Below are positions 17,648 to 25,777 of a stretch of DNA of 40,009 nucleotides, piece by piece. Source of the stretch: Terriglobia bacterium (GTDB lineage Bacteria; Acidobacteriota; Terriglobia; Bryobacterales; Bryobacteraceae); the NCBI GenBank assembly GCA_020073145.1, contig JAIQFS010000051.1:1-40009 (forward strand). Reading direction: 5' to 3'. Each line of letters opens with the position of its first letter. The first letter of the stretch is position 1. Position numbers and translations under genes: made by a program. Under the pieces are notes generated by a model. That model had not been told where the DNA came from and ran no database searches. It saw nothing but the letters and a program-made list of their open reading frames with translations.

Positions 17648-19710
17648 GACGCATCCTCCGCCGTCACTTTCTGGCCGGAGCGGCGCCGGCGTTCTTGGCG
17701 GACGCCGCTGCCGGCAAGCTGGACCGCCGCGCGATCGTATCCCGGCACAATCCGACCCTACACGATCTCGATCCGCGCGCCCCGCTTTCGGTAGGAAACG
17801 GCGAATTCGCGTTCACCTCGGACGTTACCGGCCTGCAGTCGCTGGCGGACATCTATGAAAGGAACGTTCCGCTGTGCACACAGTCGCAATGGGGTTGGCA
17901 TAGCTTCCCGATGCCGGCTGGCTTGCACGTTTCCGATCTGCGCCTGGAAACGTTCGATACCTACGGCCGGCCGGTGGGCTACGCTGCTTCCAGCCAGGGC
18001 CAGGAGCCTCTATTCAATTGGCTGCGCGAAAATCCGCACCGCTTGAATCTCGGCCGCCTCGCGTTTCTGCTCGACGGCGCCCGGCTGAATCGTCAGGACG
18101 TGACCGCGATCGATCAGAAGCTCGACCTCTGGACCGGCACGCTGATCAGCCGATTCGCGCTCCGGGGCCAGCCGGTGGAAGTGAAGACCTGTTGTCATCC
18201 GACCCGGGACGTGCTCGCCGTCTCGGTGGAGTCCCCCCTGCTTGGTTCCGGCAGGCTTTCGGTAGAGTTCCACTTCCCCTACGGTTCGCCGGCCATGAAC
18301 GCTTCGGATTGGACGGCCGCGGGCAGACACACCACCACGGTCTCCAGCCGGGGCCCGAATCAAATCACGGTCCATCGGCAACTGGATGCCGACGCCTACT
18401 GGGTCTGGTTGCACTGGCTGGGGGCCGCGCGGTTCGAGGAACGCGGCGACCACCGCCTCAGGCTCTCCGGGAATCGCCTCGACTTCACGTGCGAGTTCAC
18501 CGCACGGGAACCCGCGCCCGGCGTGATCCTTCCTGGGGCGGCACAGCAAGCCAGTGAGACGCACTGGCGCGAATTCTGGTCGAACGGCGGCGCCGTCGAC
18601 CTGAGCGCCGGCACCGACGCGCGCGCGCCGGAACTCGAACGCCGCATCGTCCTTTCGCAATACCTCACCGCCATTCAGTGCTCCGGGTCCACGCCGCCAC
18701 AAGAAACCGGTTTGACGTGCAACAGTTGGTACGGCAAGTTTCATTTGGAAATGCACTGGTGGCACGCGGCGCATTTCGCCGATTGGGGCCGGGCGTCGCT
18801 GCTGGAGCGCAGTATGGGCTGGTACGCGTCCATTCTTCCCAGCGCTCGGGACAAGGCGAAACAACAGGGCTATCGCGGCGCGCGCTGGCCGAAAATGACG
18901 GCGCTCGACGGACGGTCGAGCCCTTCGAGCATCGGAGAGCTCCTGATCTGGCAGCAGCCTCATCCCATCGCGCTGGCCGAACTCTGCTATCGCGCCCGCC
19001 CGGCGCGCGAAACGCTCGACCGGTACGCCGAGATCGTGATGGAGTCCGCCGAGTTCATGGCTGATTTTGCGGTCCGGCGGGACGGCCGCTTCGTGCTTGG
19101 CCCGCCGGTGATTCCGGCACAGGAGAACCACCCCCCGCGCGAAACGTGGAACCCCACGTTCGAACTGGCCTACTGGCGCGAGGCGCTGGGCATCGCAGCG
19201 AACTGGAGACATCGCCTCGGCATGCGGCCTCCGGAGAAATGGGAACAGGTGCGAGCCGGGCTGGCCCGCCTGCCCGTGCGAGAGGGTGTCTATCTCGCGC
19301 ACGAAAACTGCCCGCAGACCTACACGGCGCGCAACTTCGATCATCCCTCCATGCTGGCGGCGTACGGGATGCGGAACGGCGAAGGCGTCGATCGCGAAAC
19401 CATGCGCCGCACTCTGCACAGAGTTTTGCGCGAGTGGCGCTGGGCCGACACCTGGGGATGGGATTTTCCGATGGCCGCCATGACGGCCGGCCGGCTCGGC
19501 GAACCGGTTACCGCCGTCGATTGCCTGTTTCTCGAATCGCCCAAGAACACCTGGCTTCCCAACGGCCACAACCCGCAGCGGGCTGATCTGCCGCTCTACT
19601 TGCCCGGCAACGGCGGACTGCTGATGGCCGTGGCGCTTCTCGCGCGCCTGCCGAACGGTTTCCCCAAAAAAGGCTGGAAGGCGCGCTACGAGGGATTCTC
19701 GTCCAAATAA
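17644..19710 (+). CDS. Tat-exported six-hairpin glycosidase-like protein of unclear family
   Basis: The 688-residue protein opens with a twin-arginine signal (L-R-R-H-F-L-A-G followed by an Ala-rich stretch), so it is probably exported folded. The N-terminal half looks like a beta-sandwich (LSVGNGEFAFTSDVTGLQSL, then a region of beta strands). The C-terminal half is alpha-helical with aromatic-rich motifs: ETGLTCNSWYGKFHLEMHWW, HAAHFADWGRASLLERS, NPTFELAYWREALGIA and TWGWDFPMAAMTAGRLG. This arrangement resembles the (alpha/alpha)6 glycosidases of the GH65/GH95/GH78 kind. The Glu in K-F-H-L-E-M-H-W-W-H is a plausible catalytic acid. I cannot place it in a named family, and assigning a rhamnosidase, fucosidase or other activity would be guessing. 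It is translationally coupled to the GH43 gene, and a double-hairpin repeat follows the stop. Confidence 0.7.
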   Translation: MRRILRRHFLAGAAPAFLADAAAGKLDRRAIVSRHNPTLHDLDPRAPLSVGNGEFAFTSDVTGLQSLADIYERNVPLCTQSQWGWHSFPMPAGLHVSDLRLETFDTYGRPVGYAASSQGQEPLFNWLRENPHRLNLGRLAFLLDGARLNRQDVTAIDQKLDLWTGTLISRFALRGQPVEVKTCCHPTRDVLAVSVESPLLGSGRLSVEFHFPYGSPAMNASDWTAAGRHTTTVSSRGPNQITVHRQLDADAYWVWLHWLGAARFEERGDHRLRLSGNRLDFTCEFTAREPAPGVILPGAAQQASETHWREFWSNGGAVDLSAGTDARAPELERRIVLSQYLTAIQCSGSTPPQETGLTCNSWYGKFHLEMHWWHAAHFADWGRASLLERSMGWYASILPSARDKAKQQGYRGARWPKMTALDGRSSPSSIGELLIWQQPHPIALAELCYRARPARETLDRYAEIVMESAEFMADFAVRRDGRFVLGPPVIPAQENHPPRETWNPTFELAYWREALGIAANWRHRLGMRPPEKWEQVRAGLARLPVREGVYLAHENCPQTYTARNFDHPSMLAAYGMRNGEGVDRETMRRTLHRVLREWRWADTWGWDFPMAAMTAGRLGEPVTAVDCLFLESPKNTWLPNGHNPQRADLPLYLPGNGGLLMAVALLARLPNGFPKKGWKARYEGFSSK

Positions 19711-19757
19711 GTGGCGCAGACCCTCGTGTCTGCCGCGCCGGGACTCGTCTCGGCGCG
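19711..19757. repeat. Double-hairpin palindromic repeat filling a convergent intergenic gap
   Basis: This 47-bp element exactly fills the space between the converging six-hairpin glycosidase and aldose dehydrogenase genes. Hairpin 1 pairs GCAGAC (19716-19721) with GTCTGC (19728-19733). Hairpin 2 pairs ten bases, 19734-19743 with 19748-19757 (CGCGCCGGGA with TCTCGGCGCG, one G-T wobble), around the loop CTCG. The dehydrogenase stop codon begins at the very next base. It resembles the REP-like repeats common in acidobacterial genomes and can act as a terminator for both strands. Copy number elsewhere cannot be seen here. Confidence 0.65.
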
Positions 19758-20966
19758 CTATTGGTCCGCCGGTTCGATCCTCAGTACATTCCCATCGGAC
19801 GCGTTGCCTCCGGATGCCCGTTCCGTGGCGACGTAGAGATAGCCGTCCGGTCCCTGCTGGACGTCGCGAATCCGCTGACGCAGCGGCACGAGCAGACCTT
19901 CCCGCGGCTCGGCTTGCGACCGCTGGTGGAACGAGATGCGCACCAGTTGCTGCTGCGTCAGCGAGCCGACGAACAGATTGTTTTTCCAGCGCGGGAACTT
20001 GTCGCCGGTATAAAAAATGATGCTCGACGGACTGATCGACGGCGCCCAGTGAAACCGCGGATTGTCCATGCCGGGCCGCGCCCACGGCTGATCGGAAACC
20101 AGCGTGCCGGTGTAGTTGCGCCCAGTCGACACCAGCGGCCAGCCATAGTTGTGGCCGGGCAGAAGGATGTTCACTTCATCTCCGCCCATGGGACCAATCT
20201 CGGCCTGCCACAACTCGCCCGTCTCCGGATTCACCGCTAGGCCATAGCCGTTGCGGTGGCCGTACGTGAAGATCTCGGTTTTGGCCCCGGCACGCCCGAC
20301 GAATGGATTATCTGCAGGCACCGTGCCGTCGTCACGCAGGCGCAGCGTCTTGCCCACATGATTTTCCAGGCTCTGCGCTTTCATGCGGAGACTGTTGTCC
20401 TCGGTCCCCGTGCAGCAGAGGCGATCCCGGTCGCCTACCGTCACATACAGCATCCCGTCCGGTGTGAAGAAGACCCTTCCCGCTAAATTACCCCCGGTCT
20501 CCCAGGCATCGGCGACGAAGATTTCCTGAACGTCCGTGAGTTTCGCGCCGCTCAGACGCCCCCGTGCGACCGCGAGCGTGATTCGCTCCCCATCCCGCTT
20601 GGGATAGGAGACATACACCAACTGATTCTTCGCGAACTGCGGATGGAGCGCCACGAAGTGCAACGAGTCTCCGTTCGCGCCCGCCGGCGACGGAGAAGTC
20701 CAGACCGGCTCGGGCTGCAGAACGCCGTCGCGGATCATGCGCAAGCCACCGTTGCGCTCCGTCACCAGGATCGTGCGCGCGTCGGGGAACGCCAGGCTCC
20801 AGGGATGGAAGAGCCCGCTGGCGACCGTCACCACGCGGATCTTGCCTCCCTGCACATCCAGGATCTGGGGACTGTCCGGGCCGGGCGCCGCCGATTGGGC
20901 GAACCCCGTCGCGACGGTCAAAAGCAGGACGAATACAGGAGCGAATCGCAATCGGTGGCTGAGCAT
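19758..20966 (-). CDS. Secreted PQQ-dependent aldose sugar dehydrogenase-like protein
   Basis: This 402-residue protein belongs to the six-bladed glucose/sorbosone dehydrogenase family, soluble periplasmic enzymes that oxidise aldoses with PQQ. It has a signal peptide (MLSHRLRFAPVFVLLLTVAT) and family motifs: GLFHPWSLAFPDARTILVTE, HPQFAKNQLVYVSYPK, the blade with DGMLYVTVGDRDRLCCTGTE, FTYGHRNGYGLAVNPETGEL, IGPMGGDEVNILLPGHNYGW and GPDGYLYVATERASG. Relatives such as E. coli YliI act on many aldoses. The start at 20966 is chosen because it gives the signal peptide and has GGAG 4 nt upstream; the frame is open to 21050. It converges with the glycosidase gene at its 3' end. Released xylose, arabinose or rhamnose are plausible substrates by context only. 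Confidence 0.88.
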   Translation of the reverse strand: MLSHRLRFAPVFVLLLTVATGFAQSAAPGPDSPQILDVQGGKIRVVTVASGLFHPWSLAFPDARTILVTERNGGLRMIRDGVLQPEPVWTSPSPAGANGDSLHFVALHPQFAKNQLVYVSYPKRDGERITLAVARGRLSGAKLTDVQEIFVADAWETGGNLAGRVFFTPDGMLYVTVGDRDRLCCTGTEDNSLRMKAQSLENHVGKTLRLRDDGTVPADNPFVGRAGAKTEIFTYGHRNGYGLAVNPETGELWQAEIGPMGGDEVNILLPGHNYGWPLVSTGRNYTGTLVSDQPWARPGMDNPRFHWAPSISPSSIIFYTGDKFPRWKNNLFVGSLTQQQLVRISFHQRSQAEPREGLLVPLRQRIRDVQQGPDGYLYVATERASGGNASDGNVLRIEPADQ

Positions 20967-21058
20967 AATCTCCAATACCCTATCCCGGGCCGGGTTCGAA
21001 CGCAAGGGCCGCTCTTCGCGCGGGCCCAGGCTAGGAGCCTTACGCCGCATAGTAGACC

Positions 21059-21200
21059 GTCCCGGCGATTCCGAAAGCGCGGTGGGGCAGGATGGCTATC
21101 CTGCGCGCCGGTTGGTAACCGGCGCTGTTGATCTGCCACGATACAGGGCGGATTGCCGCTCCGCCGCGAGTTCCCACCGCGCTGTCGGAATCGCCGGGAC
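21059..21200. repeat. Cloverleaf-like 142-bp inverted repeat with three internal hairpins
   Basis: Outer arms of 29 bp (21059-21087 and 21172-21200) are inverse complements at 27 of 29 positions. They enclose three further stems. CAGGAT/ATCCTG lies at 21088-21103 with loop GGCT. GCGCCGGTT/AACCGGCGC lies at 21105-21125, a perfect 9 bp with loop GGT. GGCGGA/TCCGCC lies at 21147-21165. The element ends 6 bp before the stop of the esterase gene (21207) and sits in the gap upstream of the aldose dehydrogenase, between two genes on the same strand. A transcript through it would fold into a closed multi-branch structure. It could be a non-autonomous mobile repeat, a REP cluster, or an RNA structure limiting read-through. 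Confidence 0.75.
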
Positions 21201-21206
21201 AGTTCA

Positions 21207-23337
21207 CTAGTCGATAGGCAACGGCTCGCGAAAGCCGCGCCGGACCACGCGAATCCGTTCCGGGGTTCCCACTTTGCGGTCGGAGTCGAAGGCCGCCGCC
21301 AGTTCCTGGTTGACGGCCTGATCGCGCGCCATCGCTCCGAGTGCGTTCGCGGGATTGACGAGCGCCACCGTCCTCGGGCTGATGGCTTGCAACAGGGCGG
21401 CCACGTCATAGTGCAGAAGCACGCCCGGCAGCACGATATCGGATAGGTTGCGGTGCAGCGGCGCCTCCAGCGCTAGGCGATAGCTGACCAGCGTGTTTTC
21501 CACCACGACGTGGGCAATTCGCGGATCGAGCGCCGCGGCGTGCAGCGCCACCATGCCTTCCGCCGCTCTTCCATACAAGGTGATGGCCGACGGGTCCACC
21601 TCGGGCTGCGCCACCAGCCAGTTCACGGACCGAATCACGTCGTCGGCGCGCATGCCCACCAGGCTTTTGCCGACTACCATGGCCTGCAGCGCGAGGGCCG
21701 TGTTCGGCCCCAGGATCGAACCCTGCTGCGCCGGCGGACCCGCCGGGCCGTCGCTCGCCACGCCTCGGGACTGCAGCAATAGGACGAGATGGCCCGACTT
21801 GATGAGGCGTTGCACGTCCGCCGTCCCCGCCAGCGCGTCTTGCGGCGTTTCATCGAGCAGAAGCACCGCCGGATGGGGGCCGGGCTGCGCGGGAATCAGG
21901 GCCAGCGCCGCCAGGTCGATCCCGGGTTCGGAATGGATCGTCAGCTTTTCCAAACGGTAGCCGTCCTTGGGCTCGGGGCCCCGAATCGTGACCTGCGGCG
22001 CATTCCCGGGCCGCGCAGTGATCGCCGCCACGGCACGCACACCGGCCCGAACCCGTTCTTGAAGCGCCGCCAGCTCCGCCTTGGATTCGGCGGGCTTCTC
22101 GACGGCCATGACTGCTTGTGCTTCCCGCCGGTTCATCGACTCGACCGTTTCCCCGCCCAGAGACGTGGAGATCTGCCCCGTGGGCGTCACCGTCAGTTCA
22201 TCCGGATGCGCCGCGCGGTAGGGCTGAAAACGCGGCTGGGACGGGCCCGTCAGGTTCTTCGCCAGGAACGTCAGAATCTGCGGCGAGATGGGTCCGAGAT
22301 TGCCATGGCCGCCCGGCCCCGTGATCCACTGCAGCCGATCTTCGGCGCCGTACAAGCCGTAAATCCGTCGGGCCCCCTCATACGTCGCCCGCGCGCCGGT
22401 GAACGGAAACATATCTTCCGTGGTGGAGACGATGGCGTAGGCCCGGGGCGCGCACAGGTCCACCCAATCCGCGAAATCGAGTCCCTCCGCCACAAATCCG
22501 GGCAGCGTCTGTTCCGCATCCTGCGCGCCAGTCGAGGTCAGCAGTTGCTGGAATGAGGTGAGGTAGCGGGCGGTCGCGATCGCGCTGATCCGCGGATCGA
22601 GCGCGCCCAGATAGGCCGTCACGGTGCCGCCTCCCGAACAGCCGAATGCGCCCAGATGCGCGCTGTCGACGTCCTTCCGCTGAATCAGGTAATCGATCCC
22701 GCGCATCCCGTCGTTGATGAAGTAACGCGAAACGTGTTTCCCGATCAGGAGTGTCGAGAGGCTGGAGTGTTCGTGCTCGCCGCTGCGCTCCACGCGCGAC
22801 GTTTCTAGCTCCGGGTCGTAGTGTTGGAACCGCTCGCCCGCTCCCAGGACGTCGACCGCCAGCGCGATCATGCCATTGCGCGCCAGGTTGGCCCCCCAGT
22901 TGGCTTGGCTCTCCTTCCCGGGACCGTGTCCGGGCGTCAGGAGTACGGCCGGAAATGGTCCCTTCCCGGCAGCCGGCTACATTCGCCGTCACCCAGAAAT
23001 CGGGCAGGCTCTCATACGCGATCCTCTCAACGTGGAACCCTTCCTCCGTGAGCGTGCCGAATTCCTTGACCTGCACGGGGCCGCGACGCTCCGGCAATCC
23101 GCCAATCAGCCCCAGAATCTTCTTGCGAACCTCCCCCTGGCGTCGTTCCGCATCGGCCCGCGTGCGAACCGCCGCCATCGCCTCCGACCGCCGCTCCAGT
23201 TGCGCGACGCCGATCCCGCTCAAATACGAGTTGAGCTGATTACGCGCGTTGTTCGCCTGGGCGTGCATCACCCCCGCGCTCCCTGCAAGAATCGCCGGGA
23301 TCCACAAGATGCGAGCGCGTGTCAGCCGGTGTCTCAT
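21207..23337 (-). pseudogene. Two-domain acetylxylan-esterase-like alpha/beta hydrolase, frameshifted
   Basis: Read with one frame change this is a roughly 710-residue secreted hydrolase. The first part (from 23337) has a signal-peptide-like start and runs to YESLPDFWVTANVA. Near 22978 the frame breaks, and the downstream frame resumes with GPFPAVLLTPGHGPGKES and continues to 21207. The first hydrolase domain keeps the nucleophile Ser in F-G-C-S-G-G-G (22635-22637) and His in GPGGHGNLGP, as in acetylxylan esterases and dienelactone hydrolases. The second domain has the degenerate elbow Y-G-R-A-A-E-G, lacking Ser (21561-21566), so it is probably structural. As written the N-terminal frame does not join the catalytic frame, so an intact product is not expected unless the indel is a sequence error. 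It would fit the xylan locus as a deacetylase. Confidence 0.8.
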
Positions 23338-23441
23338 TCAGTTCTGAGTGTAAAACAGGAGATGCCCCGTCGCTTGCCGGCCAACCGGATTTGTATATCA
23401 TGGATTCTGCTTCGTCATCCGCCATCGGAGGAAAGATCATC

Positions 23442-24635
23442 ATGAAACGACATACCCTGGCCAGACTCGCCGGCCTGGCCTTGGGGGCGGCCGCCACCCT
23501 CTCTGCCCAAGACCTCACCATCACCAACGCCCGCATCATCGGTCCCAATGCCGCCGTGATCGAGCGAGGCTCGATCGTGGTGCGCGGCGGCAAAATCGCC
23601 TCCGTCGCAGCGGGCCCGCCGGCTGCGGTGAGCGGCCGGACCATCGATGCCAAAGGCATGACCGCCATGCCGGGCTTCATCGATGGCCACCGGCACATCA
23701 ATACCGGGCCCAACGAGAAGCAGGAAATGCAGGCGCTGCTCGAAGCCGGGTACACCACCATCCTCTCCGGCGGCGGTCCGGCGGACGGCAACCTCGCGCT
23801 GCGCGATCACATCGACAAGGGCCTCATCAATGGACCGCGCATCCTTCCATCGGGGGCCCTGTTCTCCATCGGCAATCTCACGCCGGAATCGGCTCGCGCC
23901 GAGATCCGCAAGATGGCCGCGATGGGAGTCAAGTTCACCGGAGAAATCGTGCTGACGGCGCTTCCCGGCCCCACCGCGAAAGAAATGGAAAATCTTCGCG
24001 CCGTGGTGGACGAGGGTAAGAAGGCCGGCGTCACCATCCAGGTCCACGCCGTCAGTACCCGCGGCATGGTGGCCGCCGCTGAGGCGGGAGTGCCGCTGCT
24101 CGTGCATCTGCCCAACAAAGACTGGACCAGTAAAGAGGACGCGAAGAAAGTTGCCGCCACCGGCGCCAAGGTCCTGGGAACCGCCAGCTTTGGCACCCCC
24201 GTCTTCGGTGTGTTTGCGAACGACAACAAGCCGCGGTTCCGCGATGGCAAGCCTTGGCCCGAGGGCATCATTGACGGAGTTCGTCTCGGCGAGGAAGCGG
24301 GCTATATGCCGGTGAACGCGCGCACGGTCTGGGACGCCGGTGTGACCCTCGGCTATTGTACCGACACCAACTATGACCCCAAGGCCGGCCTCGACCATGA
24401 GCTCAAACTCCTGAACGTAGTGTTCTCCATGCGCGACCTCATTAAGATGATGGGGCCGAACACGGCGTCCTACGTCCAGATGGGCGATCAGATCGGAACG
24501 CTGGAAGCGGGCAAACTCGCCGACCTCATTCTGCTCGATGGCGACCCGCTGGAAGGGTACTGGAACTGGCTCAAAACCAAAGTGGTAGTCAAGGGCGGCG
24601 TAGTGGTGGTGGATAAGACCAGCCAGAAACGCTAA
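23442..24635 (+). CDS. Secreted amidohydrolase-family protein
   Basis: The 397-residue protein is a metal-dependent amidohydrolase of the imidazolonepropionase/prolidase-like group, many of which hydrolyse cyclic amides or dipeptides outside the cytoplasm. A signal peptide (MKRHTLARLAGLALGAAATL) is followed by the N-terminal beta-sandwich. The metal motif H83-x-H85 (FIDGHRHIN) follows. Later ligands are His in IQVHAVST, His in LLVHLPNKD and Asp in GYCTDTNYDP. It ends with IGTLEAGKLADLILLDGDPL, the family's closing strand motif. The ATG at 23442 has a strong GGAGGAAAG 10 bp upstream and starts the signal peptide. An in-frame ATG at 23319 would overlap the divergent esterase and is unlikely. 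Substrate is unknown. Confidence 0.88.
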   Translation: MKRHTLARLAGLALGAAATLSAQDLTITNARIIGPNAAVIERGSIVVRGGKIASVAAGPPAAVSGRTIDAKGMTAMPGFIDGHRHINTGPNEKQEMQALLEAGYTTILSGGGPADGNLALRDHIDKGLINGPRILPSGALFSIGNLTPESARAEIRKMAAMGVKFTGEIVLTALPGPTAKEMENLRAVVDEGKKAGVTIQVHAVSTRGMVAAAEAGVPLLVHLPNKDWTSKEDAKKVAATGAKVLGTASFGTPVFGVFANDNKPRFRDGKPWPEGIIDGVRLGEEAGYMPVNARTVWDAGVTLGYCTDTNYDPKAGLDHELKLLNVVFSMRDLIKMMGPNTASYVQMGDQIGTLEAGKLADLILLDGDPLEGYWNWLKTKVVVKGGVVVVDKTSQKR

Positions 24636-24643
24636 GAGTCGTC

Positions 24644-24670
24644 CGCCTGGGCGCCGATGGCGCCCAGGCG
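24644..24670 (+). terminator. Perfect 12-bp hairpin after the amidohydrolase
   Basis: CGCCTGGGCGCC (24644-24655) and GGCGCCCAGGCG (24659-24670) form a perfect stem around the loop GAT, 9 bp after the stop codon. There is no T tract, so intrinsic termination is not certain, but the position fits a transcript end or a REP-type hairpin. Confidence 0.5.
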
Positions 24671-24936
24671 CGCCGCCGATGGCGCAGGCCTCCGGGCTTG
24701 TGCGGGCGCCAGGCGCCCCGTTTTCACCGATCCGAACCGCGCCGGGAAGGCAGGAACCCTGCCCGGTAAACAAATCGCCCGACCGCTTCCTCGACCCATT
24801 TTATCTTTTCCATTCGTGAACAAGTCTGCCTCCGCTCTGTCTGCTTTTACAAACCTTTGACGAGTTGCCGAAGATTCCCATCCCATTGCCACGCTATCCT
24901 CGAAATCGAAACAGAGGAACACCTCTAAATACTCGA
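24671..24936. other. Intergenic region between amidohydrolase and secreted protein
   Basis: No gene is supported here. A second short hairpin (GGGCGC/GCGCCC, loop CAG) sits at 24704-24718, so with the 24644-24670 stem this is a two-hairpin cluster like others in the window. The part from about 24780 on is noticeably less GC-rich and should hold the promoter of the gene at 24937, but I see no convincing -35/-10 pair at a standard spacing. Confidence 0.4.
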
Positions 24937-25599
24937 ATGGAGCAAATGAAGAAGATGGTAAAGCAGGTACAATCACTGGTGGCATTGGCCGCCATTTCCT
25001 TGGCCATGACGGCCTCTCCCCTCGCGGCCGAGTCCAGGGACAGGGACCAGGACGATTCCGTGAAGTTCGACATGATCGTCTCCGCGGGGGCCAAGACATG
25101 CCTCCCCAACGCGAGCGGCTCGGTCAAGATCACACCGGTCGGGCCCGTCGAGATCATGGAAGTGTCGGTGCAGGGTTTGCCCCCCAAGACCGAGTTCGAG
25201 CTCTTCGTCATCCAGGTCCCGAAGGCGCCGTTTGGGATCTCCTGGTATCAGGGAGAAATCGAGACCGACAAGAATGGCAGAGGTCACGAACGGTTCATCG
25301 GCCGCTTCAGTATCGGGACCTTTGCTGTCGCGCCCAACGGCGCGCCCGCCCCGGTCGTGTTTAACGGGCCGTTTCCCGATGCCAGCTTGAACCCGCCATT
25401 CAACCCGATCCATCCCTACCACCTGGGCTTGTGGTTTGGTTCTCCGCAGGCGGCTCAGGCGGCATCTTGTCCTGCCACCGTCACGCCGTTTAATGATGAG
25501 CACAATGCAGGATTCCAGGTCCTGAACACCAGCAACTTTACCGACGATCATGGTCCGCTGCGGGATGTCAACCCGTCCGCAGAGAAAACCAAAGACTAA
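24937..25599 (+). CDS. Secreted protein of unknown function
   Basis: This 220-residue protein has a long signal peptide (KQVQSLVALAAISLAMTASP...) and a charged linker R-D-R-D-Q-D-D. A folded domain then carries ISWYQGEIETDKNGRGHERF and IGRFSIGTFAVAPNG. The C-terminal part, PFNPIHPYHLGLWFGSP, F-N-D-E-H-N-A-G and then T-S-N-F, is conserved in a set of soil-bacterial secreted proteins I recognise only as hypothetical. One Cys before the core and one in A-S-C-P-A could form a disulfide. The start could be the ATG at 24937 or the one at 24946; neither has an ideal ribosome binding site. An ATG at 24865 would add residues before the signal peptide. A strong terminator follows, so it is probably monocistronic. 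Confidence 0.75.
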   Translation: MEQMKKMVKQVQSLVALAAISLAMTASPLAAESRDRDQDDSVKFDMIVSAGAKTCLPNASGSVKITPVGPVEIMEVSVQGLPPKTEFELFVIQVPKAPFGISWYQGEIETDKNGRGHERFIGRFSIGTFAVAPNGAPAPVVFNGPFPDASLNPPFNPIHPYHLGLWFGSPQAAQAASCPATVTPFNDEHNAGFQVLNTSNFTDDHGPLRDVNPSAEKTKD

Positions 25600-25624
25600 G
25601 GCGCTTCCGCGAATTCCCTTGGTG

Positions 25625-25668
25625 CGCAGGCGGCACCGCCCAGCCGGCGGACCGCCTGCGTTTTTTTT
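25625..25668 (+). terminator. Rho-independent terminator
   Basis: CGCAGGCGG (25625-25633) pairs perfectly with CCGCCTGCG (25652-25660), directly followed by eight T residues (25661-25668). It lies 26 bp after the stop at 25599 and is the clearest intrinsic terminator in the window. Confidence 0.9.
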
Positions 25669-25708
25669 CGCGTCGCTCGCCCGCTCTACCTCCCGAACCC
25701 GCTGTACA

Positions 25709-25737
25709 TTGACTTGCTCGCCGCGATTGCGCAAAAT
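25709..25737 (+). promoter_or_regulatory. Candidate sigma70-type promoter for the gene at 25778
   Basis: TTGACT (25709-25714, five of six) and CAAAAT (25732-25737, four of six) are separated by exactly 17 bp, about 40 bp upstream of the ATG and just after the terminator of the previous gene. Confidence 0.5.
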
Positions 25738-25777
25738 TGACGAATCGAACGTTTGTCGTTTCCCGGAGGAGGGACGC

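Noticed and set aside
18010-20085. A 691-codon minus-strand open frame across the six-hairpin glycosidase and into the aldose dehydrogenase
   Set aside because: It spans two real genes in other frames and shows only low-complexity basic sequence.
23415-24773. A 452-codon minus-strand open frame opposite the amidohydrolase
   Set aside because: The amidohydrolase on the plus strand has all family motifs and a strong ribosome binding site; the reverse frame has none.
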